Shown: positions 35,643 to 45,031 of the stretch, piece after piece
How the letters are laid out: every line of letters starts with the position of its first letter
Position numbering within the stretch: the first letter of the stretch is position 1
NCBI GenBank assembly: GCA_963833465.1
Contig: CAWHXW010000004.1
Span: 806,001-870,000 of the forward strand
From: Fen-1298 sp963833465
GTDB lineage: Bacteria > Bacteroidota > Ignavibacteria > UBA10030
Length of the DNA: 64,000 bases
Direction: 5' to 3'
Notes under the pieces: generated by a model
Databases searched by the model: none
What the model saw: the letters and a program-made list of their open reading frames with translations, nothing else
What the model was told of the DNA's origin: nothing
Translations under genes and position numbers: made by a program

Positions 35643-35680
35643 ACAGTCCTGAAGATATTTCTTCAGGACTGTTTTATTAT
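35643..35680 (+). terminator. Rho-independent terminator after phoU
   Basis: A perfect 13-bp stem (ACAGTCCTGAAGA / TCTTCAGGACTGT) with a 4-base TATT loop is followed by a T-rich stretch. It closes the first pst operon just before Pho box G. Confidence 0.85.
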
Positions 35681-35700
35681 TTTCTATCACTCCTCATTAT

Positions 35701-35728
35701 TTAACAATTTCATAACAACCTTGTTACA
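35701..35728 (+). promoter_or_regulatory. Putative Pho box G upstream of the second pst operon
   Basis: TTAACA, ATAACA and GTTACA start at 35701, 35712 and 35723, exactly 11 bp apart. TATATATATT follows at the expected place for a -10 element, about 68 bp before pstS. Confidence 0.7.
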
Positions 35729-35796
35729 AAATGTTTATATATATTTGAATAAGAAAAATTGTAAACTTTTTAATCAATGCGCAAAGGAGTAATAAA

Positions 35797-36666
35797 ATGC
35801 GAAAATCAAACATTTTTATCATTTCTGCTTCTATAGGATTATTTTTATTCAGCGGCTGTGCGCGGAGAAACAACGAAGCAAACTCACTGCAGATTAAGGG
35901 TTCAGATACAATGGTTAATCTTGGACAAGCTTGGGCAGAAGCATTCATGAAACAAAACTCTGGCACTTCAATTGCAGTAACCGGCGGCGGATCAGGAACC
36001 GGTATTACAGCATTGGTCAATAATACTTGTGACATTGCAGAAGTATCACGCGAGATGAAAGAAAGCGAAATCGAATTAGTCGCATCAAAGGGGCTTCCTC
36101 CACAAAAGATTATAGTTGCTCTCGACGGCCTTGCTGTTGTTGTAAATCCTGCAAATAAAATTTCCGAGCTGACAATTGACCAGCTTGCGGATGTGTTCAC
36201 AGGAAAGATAAAGAATTGGAAAGAACTCGGCGGGCGTGATGCAAAAATTGTTCTTTTGTCGCGTGAAGTAAATTCCGGCACTCATGTATATTTTAAAGAG
36301 CATGTTCTTCGTCATGGAAAAGCAGACGGCAAGGAAGAATTTGCTGCAGAAGCGTTACTTCTGTCGAGTTCACAAGCCATCGCAGATGAAGTTGCACAGA
36401 ATCAGGATGCAATCGGATATTATGGCATGGGTTATATCACGGTAAAAGAAAAAGCGCTTAGAGTAGCAAAAGATAAAAATTCCCCTGCAATTCCGCCTAA
36501 GATGGAGAACGTGATAAGCGGCGCATATCCTATATCGCGCCCACTTTTAATGTACACAAAAGGTGAACCGAAAGGTCTTGCAAAAACTTTCATAGATTAC
36601 GTTCTTTCGCCAGCAGGACAACAAGTTGTAAAAAATTTAGATTTTGTTCCTGTGAAGCCATTGTAA
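35797..36666 (+). CDS. pstS: Phosphate-binding lipoprotein PstS (second system)
   Basis: A 289-residue lipoprotein: the signal ends LFLFSGC, giving lipidated Cys near residue 21. The mature part has LQIKGSDTMVNLGQAWAE, VTGGGSGTGITALVNNTCDIAEVSREMKESE, DGLAVVVNPANKISEL and SREVNSGTHVYFKEH, which match the shorter Bacillus-type PstS. It differs in type from the first PstS and so may have a different affinity or location. AAAGGAG precedes the ATG, and Pho box G lies upstream. Confidence 0.9.
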   Translation: MRKSNIFIISASIGLFLFSGCARRNNEANSLQIKGSDTMVNLGQAWAEAFMKQNSGTSIAVTGGGSGTGITALVNNTCDIAEVSREMKESEIELVASKGLPPQKIIVALDGLAVVVNPANKISELTIDQLADVFTGKIKNWKELGGRDAKIVLLSREVNSGTHVYFKEHVLRHGKADGKEEFAAEALLLSSSQAIADEVAQNQDAIGYYGMGYITVKEKALRVAKDKNSPAIPPKMENVISGAYPISRPLLMYTKGEPKGLAKTFIDYVLSPAGQQVVKNLDFVPVKPL

Positions 36667-36753
36667 CAAGGAAAGTAAAATGAAAATTCTCATTTCATCT
36701 TTTTTGGGCACTTATTCCCGAATCTTTTTATCGGCAAACCATACTAAGTGCAT

Positions 36754-36787
36754 GTCTGGATTCTCACTTTCGTTGAAATGACAAAGA
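36754..36787. repeat. Degenerate repeat fragment before pstC2
   Basis: GTCTGGATTCTCACTTTCG followed by TTGAAATGACAAAG resembles a decayed copy of a small palindromic repeat (CTGGATTCCCGCTTTCGCGGGAATGACAAA type). It falls in the 128-bp gap between pstS2 and pstC2 and is related in form to 28777-28832. Tentative. Confidence 0.3.
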
Positions 36788-36794
36788 GTACAAG

Positions 36795-37667
36795 ATGCAT
36801 CTAAGAAAAATAAAAGAGTTTTTCATTGAGCGGATGATTTTTCTCAGCGGCATTATGTCTATTGTGATTGTCGCGCTGATATTTACGTTTCTACTAAAGG
36901 AAGGGCTTTCAATTTTTTGGAGAGTCCCATTATCCGATTTTTTATTTGCACGCAATTGGTATCCAATTTCTGATCCGCCGCAATTTGGAATATTGCCGCT
37001 TATTATCGGTTCAGTTTTAGTAACAGCCGGGGCAGGAATTATTTCTATTCCAATTGGAATTGCGAGCGCGCTTTTCATTGCAGAGATTGCGCCGCATAAG
37101 ACTAAAGAAGTTTTGAAAGCAGGCATCGAACTTCTTGCTGCAATTCCTTCCGTTGTGATCGGTTTCATCGGTATGGTGACACTTGGTCCGTTCATTAGAA
37201 ATTTATTCAATCTTTCAACTGGACTCACTGCGCTCTCTGGCTCTATAACGCTCGCTTTTATGGCTATGCCGACAATTGTTTCAATTGCAGAAGATGCTAT
37301 CACCGCTGTGCCGCGTCAATATCGCGAAGCTGCTATTGCAATGGGCGCAACGAAATGGCAGACAACATGGCGCATCGTTGCATATGCAGCACGCCCCGGT
37401 ATGGTCGCAGCGGTAATGCTTGGAATTGGCCGCGTGATTGGCGAAACAATGGCTGTCATGATGGTAACGGGAAATGCTGCGCTGATTCCGCATAGCATTC
37501 TTCAGCCGGTCCGTACTTTAACGGCAACTATTGCTGCAGAAATGGGTGAGACAGTGCAAGGTGGTGAGCATTACGCTGCTCTTTTTGCTATCGGCATAGT
37601 TTTATTTATCATAACATTTCTGATAAACGGTGTTGCCGATATTTATCTTCATAAAGTAAAAAATTAA
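36795..37667 (+). CDS. pstC: Phosphate ABC transporter permease PstC (second system)
   Basis: A 290-residue permease with six helices, LSDFLFARNWYPISDPPQFGILPLI near the start, IPSVVIGFIGMVTLGP, the EAA loop REAAIAMGATKWQTTWRIVA and IGRVIGETMAVMMVTGNA. It follows the second pstS and is clearly paralogous to the first PstC. It is the partner of the frameshifted PstA. Confidence 0.9.
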   Translation: MHLRKIKEFFIERMIFLSGIMSIVIVALIFTFLLKEGLSIFWRVPLSDFLFARNWYPISDPPQFGILPLIIGSVLVTAGAGIISIPIGIASALFIAEIAPHKTKEVLKAGIELLAAIPSVVIGFIGMVTLGPFIRNLFNLSTGLTALSGSITLAFMAMPTIVSIAEDAITAVPRQYREAAIAMGATKWQTTWRIVAYAARPGMVAAVMLGIGRVIGETMAVMMVTGNAALIPHSILQPVRTLTATIAAEMGETVQGGEHYAALFAIGIVLFIITFLINGVADIYLHKVKN

Positions 37668-37685
37668 AAATCTCCGGATTAATAG

Positions 37686-38532
37686 ATGAACGTTCAAATC
37701 AAACAAAAAATCGCGTTCAGCTTTCTTTTCTTCTGCACGCTTTTAGTTGTAGTACCGGTATTGATAATTCTTGTCATCATTTTTATCAAAGGGGCCAGCG
37801 CATTAAGTTTTAATTTTTTATTTGAAATGCCTACAAACGGAATGACCGCTGGCGGAATATTTCCGGCAATATTGGGAACGTTGTATCTTGTGCTCGGAGC
37901 AATAATTTTTGCTGTGCCGCTTGGAGTTCTTTCTGCAATTTACCTTGTTGAATATTCGCGCGACAACGCATTAAGCCGAATTGTAAAATTAGCAATTGTG
38001 AATCTTGCTGGCGTGCCTTCAGTTGTGTACGGACTTTTTGGGTTGGGAATTTTTGTTCTTTTTTTAGGGTTTGGCGCGTCAATTCTTTCCGGATCGCTGA
38101 CGCTTGGAATTATGATTTTACCGGTGATTATTACTTCAGCGCGTGAAGCGTTGGAGAGTGTTCCGCAATCTTTCCGTATTGTGAGCTTATCACTTGGAGC
38201 AAGCAAGTGGCAAACAATTCGTCATTCAGGTACCGCCTCATGCATTGCCCGGAATTTTAACAGGTGCAATTCTCGGTCTCGGCCGTGCCGCCGGTGAAAC
38301 AGCACCTATTCTTTTTACAGTTGCAGCATTTTATCTTCCAAAACTTCCTCAATCATTATTCGACCAAACAATGGCGCTTCCGTATCATTTATATGTTATA
38401 TCAACTCAAGTGCCGGGTATTTCTGAAAACATCCGCTACGGAACCGCACTTGTTTTATTGATGCTCGTGTTACTACTTAATCTTGCTGCCATTATTCTTC
38501 GATATCAATTTAGAAAACGAAAAAAATGGTAG
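37686..38532 (+). pseudogene. pstA: PstA permease (second system), frameshifted near its EAA loop
   Basis: The first frame runs from 37686 through LGASKWQTIR and then turns to nonsense, stopping at 38297. The frame from 38194 to 38532 carries the rest, PPHALPGILTGAILGLGRAAGETAPILFT and the last helices. The switch is at CATTCAG (38223-38229): with one T fewer the protein reads TIRHQVPPHALPGILTG, exactly as expected for PstA. No slippery heptamer is visible. Either the base is a sequencing or assembly error, or the second Pst system lacks its permease. Gene order and the neighbouring intact genes favour an error. Confidence 0.8.
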
Positions 38533-39287
38533 CTGCAAAGAATATAAAAATCTCTATTCAAGATTTGACTATCCATTTTGGAAACGTTGCTGCACTCAAA
38601 AATTTGAATCTTGATGTTTACAACAATGAGATTTTCACAATTATCGGCCCAGCAAATTCCGGCAAGTCATCAATGCTGCAATCGCTGAATCGTCTCAATG
38701 ATCTCAACACTGCGTACAGAAAAAGTGGAATAATTTTAATAGATGGGAAAAACATCGATGAACTCGACGTGGAATCACTCCGCAAACGAGTAAGTATAGT
38801 TTTTGCCCTGCCATTTCCACTTCCTCTATCAATTTATGACAACATTGCTTATGGTCCGCGCATGCATGGAATCAGAAATAAAATTAAACTCGCGGAAATT
38901 GTTGAGAAAGGTTTGCGTGAAGCATATCTTTGGGATGAAGTAAAAGACCGGCTTCATACTCCGGCAATGAATCTTTCCGGCGGACAACAGCAGCGCCTGT
39001 GCATTGCCAGAATTCTTGCAGTGGAACCGGAAGTAATAATGTTCGACGAACCAACGTCAGGTCTTGATCCAATTTCAACTGCACGAGTTGAAGAAACTAT
39101 GCGTGTGCTTAAGGAACAGTACACAATTATACTTGTAACCAACAATGTTGCGCAGGCGGCACGTGTGGGAGATAGAACTGCATTTCTTCTAACGGGAGAA
39201 TTAGTTGAACTTGCTGAAACAAAACATCTTTTTACTTTGGCAAAAGACAAGCGCACAGATGATTACATCACGGGAAAATTCGGATAA
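38526..39287 (+). CDS. PstB-like ATPase A, with degenerate Q- and H-loops
   Basis: A 253-residue PstB paralogue. Walker A (GPANSGKSS, 41-49), the ABC signature (LSGGQ, 150-154) and Walker B with Glu175 (IMFDEP) are present, but the Q-loop Gln is Ala94 (IVFALPFPLP rather than VFQKPNPFP) and the H-loop His is Asn206 (VTNNVAQ rather than VTHNMQQ). It overlaps the end of pstA by 7 bases and is followed 2 bases later by a second PstB. The complementary defects of the two suggest an obligate heterodimer in which this subunit gives the intact signature. Confidence 0.85.
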   Translation: MVAAKNIKISIQDLTIHFGNVAALKNLNLDVYNNEIFTIIGPANSGKSSMLQSLNRLNDLNTAYRKSGIILIDGKNIDELDVESLRKRVSIVFALPFPLPLSIYDNIAYGPRMHGIRNKIKLAEIVEKGLREAYLWDEVKDRLHTPAMNLSGGQQQRLCIARILAVEPEVIMFDEPTSGLDPISTARVEETMRVLKEQYTIILVTNNVAQAARVGDRTAFLLTGELVELAETKHLFTLAKDKRTDDYITGKFG

Positions 39288-39289
39288 AC

Positions 39290-40048
39290 ATGAATAAATT
39301 TGTTATAGAGACACAACGTCTTGATTTATTCTACGGTACCTTTCAAGCGTTGATCAATATTAATCTCAGCATTGAGGAAAAAAAAATTACAGCGTTGATA
39401 GGCCCATCCGGTTGCGGAAAATCAACTCTTGTCCGAGTTTTCAATCGAATGAACGATTTGATAGATGGAGTCCGAATATCCGGCGATGTGAAAGTGCTTG
39501 GTGAAAATATTTTTGCGTCTGAATTTAATCTCATTATACTTCGACAAAAAGTTGGCATGGTTTTTCAACGTCCAAATCCATTTCCTCTTTCTGTGCGTGA
39601 AAATATTACTTTTGGTCTTGATATCCACGGCAAATATAAAAAAAATCAGTTTGATAGAATTGTTGAAGCATCCCTTAGGGATGTACTGCTTTGGAACGAT
39701 TTGAAAGATCGTCTTGATAATTCAGCACTCAGACTTTCTTTGGAACAACAACAGCGTCTTTGCATTGCCCGCGTGATCGCAATGAAACCTCAAATCATTT
39801 TAATGGATGAGCCTTGCTCGGCTCTTGATCCGATAGCGACATTAAGAATTGAAGAACTGATGCAGGAGTTGAAAAAGAATTATACGATTGTAATCGTCAC
39901 GCACAATATGCAGCAAGCTGCTCGTGCCAGTGACAATACCGCATTTCTATATCTTGGCGAGCTTGTCGAATATGGTGAAACCAAACATATTTATTCTTCG
40001 CCAAGAGAGAAAAGAACGGAAGATTATCTTACAGGAAGATTTGGATAA
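39290..40048 (+). CDS. PstB-like ATPase B, with degenerate ABC signature
   Basis: A 252-residue PstB paralogue. Walker A (GPSGCGKST, 38-46), Gln93 of the Q-loop (VFQRPNPFP), Walker B with Glu174 (ILMDEP) and His205 of the H-loop (VTHNMQQ) are intact, but the signature reads LSLEQ (149-153) instead of LSGGQ. It would therefore provide a working nucleotide site only when paired with a subunit carrying LSGGQ, that is, with the PstB-like protein encoded just upstream. The second phoU starts 19 bp downstream. Confidence 0.85.
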   Translation: MNKFVIETQRLDLFYGTFQALININLSIEEKKITALIGPSGCGKSTLVRVFNRMNDLIDGVRISGDVKVLGENIFASEFNLIILRQKVGMVFQRPNPFPLSVRENITFGLDIHGKYKKNQFDRIVEASLRDVLLWNDLKDRLDNSALRLSLEQQQRLCIARVIAMKPQIILMDEPCSALDPIATLRIEELMQELKKNYTIVIVTHNMQQAARASDNTAFLYLGELVEYGETKHIYSSPREKRTEDYLTGRFG

Positions 40049-40067
40049 TAACTATAGGAGATAAAAA

Positions 40068-40742
40068 ATGGAACGTCACTTTCAGAAAGAACTCGAAAGT
40101 CTTAAGACATCACTCATTAAAATGGGCAGTGTTGTTGAAGAAAATATTGCATTCTCAATCCGTTCGATGCTGGAGAAGAGCAACGAACTTGCTCGCAGAG
40201 TAGTAGAAACAGACAAGCGAGTTGATGCTTTAGAAATTGAAATTGACAATGCGGTTATCGATTTGCTTGCATTGCAGCAGCCGGTAGCAAGTGATCTGCG
40301 ATTTATTATCGCTGCACAAAAAATTAATAACGATCTTGAACGTATTGGCGACCATGCCGTGAATATTGCAGAAGCCGCCGAAAAGCTTTGCTCGCTTCCC
40401 AATGCAAAGATGATAGAAGAAATTCCGAAGATGGCAGAAATCACAAAAATGATGCTGAAAGAAGCGCTTGACAGCTTCATCCTTCTTGATCCTGTGAAAG
40501 CTCGACTTGTTTTAGAAACAGACGATCAAATCGACGATTTGAATCGCTTGGTAGTCAGAAGAATTATTGAATTAGTGAAGAGCAACGCTCAAACAATTGA
40601 ATATGGATTAGAATTGAGCCGCGTCAGCAGGAATTTAGAGCGTGTTGCAGATTTAACGACTAACATTGCTGAAGAAGTTATCTTCCACACACAGGCACGC
40701 ATTGTGAAACATCATGCAGAAGATAAAGAGCGCTCAGCATAA
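40068..40742 (+). CDS. phoU: PhoU phosphate regulator (second copy)
   Basis: A 224-residue paralogue of the first PhoU, sharing LIKMGSVVEENI, ALQQPVASDLRFIIAAQKIN and RVADLTTNIAEEVIFHTQARIVKHHAE. It has AGGAG upstream and ends the second pst operon. Having one PhoU per Pst system suggests that each transporter signals separately. Confidence 0.9.
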   Translation: MERHFQKELESLKTSLIKMGSVVEENIAFSIRSMLEKSNELARRVVETDKRVDALEIEIDNAVIDLLALQQPVASDLRFIIAAQKINNDLERIGDHAVNIAEAAEKLCSLPNAKMIEEIPKMAEITKMMLKEALDSFILLDPVKARLVLETDDQIDDLNRLVVRRIIELVKSNAQTIEYGLELSRVSRNLERVADLTTNIAEEVIFHTQARIVKHHAEDKERSA

Positions 40743-40820
40743 AAAATCCTTTGAAAATTCAATTCTGAAATGAAATATTTCGGATTTATTTATTCCTCCA
40801 TATTTCTGCATTTCTATTCA

Positions 40821-42329
40821 TTATATATTTTTAGGTATAAAGTTCGGATACAGTTTCTTCATGCAATCAGGGCATACGCCATGACTAAATTTAGCTTGTG
40901 AGTGCGCCTGTATGTATCCTTCAAGTTGAGTCCAGTATCCTTTATCATCGCGTATCTTTTTACAATTTGAACATATCGGGACAAGTCCGCTCAAGACTTT
41001 AATATCGGCGATAGCATCTTGCAGTTCTTTAATCAATCGATCACGTTCTCCTTGCGCTTTCATGAGTTCACTGATATCGCGCGTGATTCCAACAAGACCT
41101 GTAATCTGACCATCTGAATTGCGTATCGGCACTTTTGTGGTCCAAGACCAAACTTCTCCTTCCTTTGAATGCCTATTTTCAATTTGACCAATAATCGGTT
41201 CACCTGACTCCATTAAATGCTGCTCGCTCGCAAATGTTTGATCGCCAAAATCTTCACCCCATAATTCCTTATCAGTTTTTCCAACAATCTGGTTCATATC
41301 ATTGACGTTCAGGTCTCTCATTTCTTTTCGATTAATTCTAATATGACGACTCTGCCGATCCTTAAAAAATATACTGTCCGGAATATTGTCCATCAATGCA
41401 TCCAAAAGTAATTTTTCATTTCTTAGTGTATCTTCCATTTTTTTATGTTCTGTAATGTTACGACCTATACCCACTAAGCCAATTACATTGTCACTTTTGT
41501 CTTTTAAAGGCAGCTTGGAAGTTTCCAACCAATGTTTTTGACCTTCCTTATCGAGTATATATTCTTCTCTGTTGAGTACTGGCTGGCCAGTCAGTATCAC
41601 CGATTGGTCATCGGCAAAGAACTTTTCTGCCAATTCTTTCGGAAATAATTCAAAATCGTCTTTCCCTAAAACTTCAGCTTCTGATTTACGGCCAATATTA
41701 AAATAATCAGCTGGGTTGGAAAGTGTTTTGCGGCAAGCAATGTCCTTCGCATAAATCGCATCAGGCAGGTTATCAATCAATGTCCGTAATAGATTACGCT
41801 CATGATAAAGTGCGTCTTCTGCTTGTTTCAATTTTGTAATATCTTGATAGGTGCCTAAGATTCCGATAACTTTTCCTTTTTGATCATGCAGAGGTACTTT
41901 ATTCGTTCTTGACCAAAGTTGACTTCCGTCAGGCGCAATTTGTGGTTCTTCAAAATTGAGTTTAGGCGTATCTGTTTCCATTACTTCTCTGTCATCATTA
42001 CGATATAACTTTGCCACATTTTTCCATCCGAGTTCAAAATCATTTTTCCCGATTACCTCGCTTGGATCTTTTAATCCTGCATCTTTCGCAAATGATATAT
42101 TACATCCGATATAAGAAAAATTGCGGTCCTTCCAGAAAACGCGCTGCGGAATTGTATCTAAGATTAACTGCATCATCTGTTTGGAGTGGATAAGTTCTCC
42201 TTCTATCTGCTTATTTGCTAACTCTTCACGACGATATTTGACATTAGTGTTTTCTAATTCAACAATGCGTTTGTTAATTGCGGAAATTTCGTCGAGAAGT
42301 TGAGCTTTAGTTTTATTTTCGTTATTCAT
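40821..42329 (-). CDS. Triple-PAS sensor protein with C-terminal cysteine motif, no kinase domain
   Basis: A 502-residue soluble protein. A short coiled coil at the N-terminus is followed by three PAS domains, each ending in an ITEHKK/DITKLKQ-type PAC segment (about 60-180, 185-305 and 310-430). The C-terminus has a CSNCKKIRDDKGYW...CPDCMKKLYP motif, a four-Cys pattern often found after PAS or receiver domains. No HisKA or HATPase domain is present. The ATG at 42329 is preferred over a TTG 33 bases upstream. It probably passes a redox or ligand signal to an unlinked partner. Confidence 0.75.
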   Translation of the reverse strand: MNNENKTKAQLLDEISAINKRIVELENTNVKYRREELANKQIEGELIHSKQMMQLILDTIPQRVFWKDRNFSYIGCNISFAKDAGLKDPSEVIGKNDFELGWKNVAKLYRNDDREVMETDTPKLNFEEPQIAPDGSQLWSRTNKVPLHDQKGKVIGILGTYQDITKLKQAEDALYHERNLLRTLIDNLPDAIYAKDIACRKTLSNPADYFNIGRKSEAEVLGKDDFELFPKELAEKFFADDQSVILTGQPVLNREEYILDKEGQKHWLETSKLPLKDKSDNVIGLVGIGRNITEHKKMEDTLRNEKLLLDALMDNIPDSIFFKDRQSRHIRINRKEMRDLNVNDMNQIVGKTDKELWGEDFGDQTFASEQHLMESGEPIIGQIENRHSKEGEVWSWTTKVPIRNSDGQITGLVGITRDISELMKAQGERDRLIKELQDAIADIKVLSGLVPICSNCKKIRDDKGYWTQLEGYIQAHSQAKFSHGVCPDCMKKLYPNFIPKNI

Positions 42330-42362
42330 AACTTTTCTACCTGTTATTTTACAGTAATTCAA

Positions 42363-42933
42363 TCGCTATCTTATCTGCAAAACTGTTATTTATTAATTGC
42401 ATATTCGTTTTGAAAAATGCCACTTTTCCATAACTTCACAGACCAGATTTTATAATCTAATAACTTTTGAGAGATAATCATTCACCCCACGATCATTGCA
42501 AAAATATCTATCATAAACAGTGCCATCAAGTATAAAACTGCAAAATATTAAAATGAGTGAAATTAAAATGAATATTAACATATACATAATATGCAAAACA
42601 TCACTTTATTCTATTTTCCCAAAGATTTGTAACGCGGCAAATATTAAAAAAAGTACTTTGAAGAATTGACAGTGTGTTTGTTGATGAGCAGTTAATTTGC
42701 CTTTCAAATTTTTACATAACAAATAACGCCTGCAAAGGAAAAAAACCAAGATTATTTATTTTAAATTACTCTATAATGCGATTAAAATCAAAGTAAATAG
42801 TAAGATGACTCAATACAAGATAAATAGCAAATTTTAATAAATACTTTGTGCAAATATATAAAATTTGTATTTTAATTTGTATGTTTATTTAAGAAATTAT
42901 TTCGCGATTGATAAATAAAAAAGAATTCTATCT
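42363..42933. other. AT-rich intergenic region, no gene seen
   Basis: About 570 bp of AT-rich DNA between the divergent PAS protein and uvrB genes. I see no open frame of note, no RNA gene and no clear repeat. It must hold the two divergent promoters. Confidence 0.5.
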
Positions 42934-44943
42934 ATGCCATACCAACTTATTTCAGATTTAATTCCTTCCGGCGACCAGCCCGAAGCAATCAAACAACTTG
43001 TAGAGGGAATAAAACGGGGCGACAGACATCAGACACTTCTCGGCGTAACAGGCAGCGGAAAGACATTCACGCTTTCCAACGTTATCACGCATATCAACAA
43101 GCCCGTATTGGTGATGTCTCACAATAAGACACTTGCTGCGCAATTGTACGCGGAATTTAAAAATTTTTTCCCAAAGAACCGCGTTGAATTTTTCATTAGT
43201 TACTACGATTATTACCAGCCGGAGGCATACGTTCCAACAACCGATACATATATTGCAAAAGACTCGTCAGTTAATGATGAAATTGACCGCTTGCGGTTAC
43301 GGGCAACAAGTGCATTATTGAGCGGTGACCCAAATGTTATAGTCGTCGCATCTGTAAGCTGTATTTACGGAATCGGTGCACCAGATGAATGGATCAGTCA
43401 AACATTAATGTTAAAGAAAGGCGATCGCGTTGGACGTCAAGGATTGCTGAAACGGCTTATCGATTTATTGTACACACGAAATGATTACGAATTTGCCCGC
43501 GGCACATTCCGCGTACGCGGCGATGTTGTTGAAGTGATCCCAAGCTATGAGAACGAAGAAGCAATTCGTATCGAATTTTTCGGCGATGAAATAGAACGCA
43601 TCTCCTACATCAATAAAGTTGATGGACGGGTTCTTGGAGAAGCGGATTACGAAATGATTTATCCGGCAAAACAGTTTATCACTTCGCGCGAAACAATCGA
43701 ACGAGCGATGAACAACATCTACGATGAATTGCGCGAACGGACTGATGAACTTCGTGCGCTTGGCAAACTTGTGGAGGCGCAGCGAATTGAACAGCGAACT
43801 CGGTTCGATATGGAAATGCTGCGCGAAGTTGGCTATTGTTCAGGCATTGAAAATTATTCAAGGCACTTTGCAGGCAGACCGCCGGGATCCCGACCCTCGT
43901 GCTTATTGGATTACTTTCCAAAAGATTTTCTTACTGTCATCGACGAGTCACATGTTACTGTATCGCAAATCGGCGCTATGTATGCAGGTGATCGCTCACG
44001 CAAGACTACACTTGTGGAGTATGGATTCCGCCTTCCATCAGCACTCGATAATCGTCCGCTAATGTTTGATGAATGGGAAACAATGGAGAAGCAAATTATT
44101 TACGTCAGCGCAACGCCCGGACATTACGAATTGCAGAAGTGCAAAGGTGTAGTCGTGGAGCAAGTCATTCGCCCTACTGGATTAATCGATCCAGAAGTGG
44201 AAGTGCGTGCGAGTAAACATCAAATTGACGATTTAATTGCTGAGATTCGTACTCGCACTTCAAAGAAAGAACGTACGCTCGTTACAACGCTAACAAAGCG
44301 CATGGCGGAAGACCTAACCGAATATCTGGCTAATATCAATATCAAAGTACGTTATATTCATTCCGAAGTAGATGCGCTGGAACGTGTAGAAACACTACGC
44401 GACTTACGGTTAGGTGAGTTCGATGTTCTCGTTGGCGTAAATTTACTGCGCGAAGGTCTTGACTTGCCGGAAGTCTCACTCGTTGCAATTATCGATGCAG
44501 ACAAGGAGGGTTTTTTACGCTCTGAGCGTTCTCTTATCCAAACAGCAGGCCGCACTGCTCGCAACGCAAACGGCAAAGTCATTCTCTATGCCGATAAAAT
44601 GACCGGCTCTATGGAACGAATGATCAGCGAAACGAATCGCCGCCGTAAGAAGCAGATCGCTTATAATAAAAAATATGACATCACACCGACAACCATCTAT
44701 AAAACCATGGAAGAAATTCTTGCCGCAACATCTATCGCCGACGTTAAAATGAAACAGGATGCACAATATCAGAAATCTAAACCGGTGGCTCTTGCTGAGA
44801 CAGTTGCAAAATATCTGACCAGTGCCCAGAAGAAAGATATGCTCGAAGAATTAAAGGCAGAAATGAAGCGAGCAGCAAAAGATTTAGAATTCGAGCGCGC
44901 GGCAGAGTTACGAAATGAAATTGAGAAACTCGAAGGCAAGTAA
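42934..44943 (+). CDS. uvrB: Excinuclease ABC subunit B
   Basis: A 669-residue protein of normal UvrB length. It has the Walker A motif GVTGSGKTFT, the beta-hairpin region YYDYYQPEAYVP, DESH of motif II, GIENYSRH, REGLDLPEVSLV, QTAGRTARN and the C-terminal UVR motif (LEFERAAELRNEIEKLE). UvrB scans DNA for lesions with UvrA and recruits UvrC for nucleotide excision repair. No neighbouring repair gene is coupled to it. Confidence 0.97.
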   Translation: MPYQLISDLIPSGDQPEAIKQLVEGIKRGDRHQTLLGVTGSGKTFTLSNVITHINKPVLVMSHNKTLAAQLYAEFKNFFPKNRVEFFISYYDYYQPEAYVPTTDTYIAKDSSVNDEIDRLRLRATSALLSGDPNVIVVASVSCIYGIGAPDEWISQTLMLKKGDRVGRQGLLKRLIDLLYTRNDYEFARGTFRVRGDVVEVIPSYENEEAIRIEFFGDEIERISYINKVDGRVLGEADYEMIYPAKQFITSRETIERAMNNIYDELRERTDELRALGKLVEAQRIEQRTRFDMEMLREVGYCSGIENYSRHFAGRPPGSRPSCLLDYFPKDFLTVIDESHVTVSQIGAMYAGDRSRKTTLVEYGFRLPSALDNRPLMFDEWETMEKQIIYVSATPGHYELQKCKGVVVEQVIRPTGLIDPEVEVRASKHQIDDLIAEIRTRTSKKERTLVTTLTKRMAEDLTEYLANINIKVRYIHSEVDALERVETLRDLRLGEFDVLVGVNLLREGLDLPEVSLVAIIDADKEGFLRSERSLIQTAGRTARNANGKVILYADKMTGSMERMISETNRRRKKQIAYNKKYDITPTTIYKTMEEILAATSIADVKMKQDAQYQKSKPVALAETVAKYLTSAQKKDMLEELKAEMKRAAKDLEFERAAELRNEIEKLEGK

Positions 44944-45031
44944 AAAAATCATTGATTTATAATTCAAAAAGCGATAAAATACATAGTATAGGAATTAGGT
45001 ATTAATTATTTTATTATTTGCACATCTACCA

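Noticed and set aside
35724..36281. Minus-strand open frame of 185 codons over the second pstS
   Set aside because: Antisense to a clear lipoprotein gene, Ser/Phe-rich composition typical of a shadow frame.
38223..38229. Programmed ribosomal frameshift in pstA2
   Set aside because: There is no slippery heptamer, no obvious stimulatory structure and PstA is not known to be made that way.
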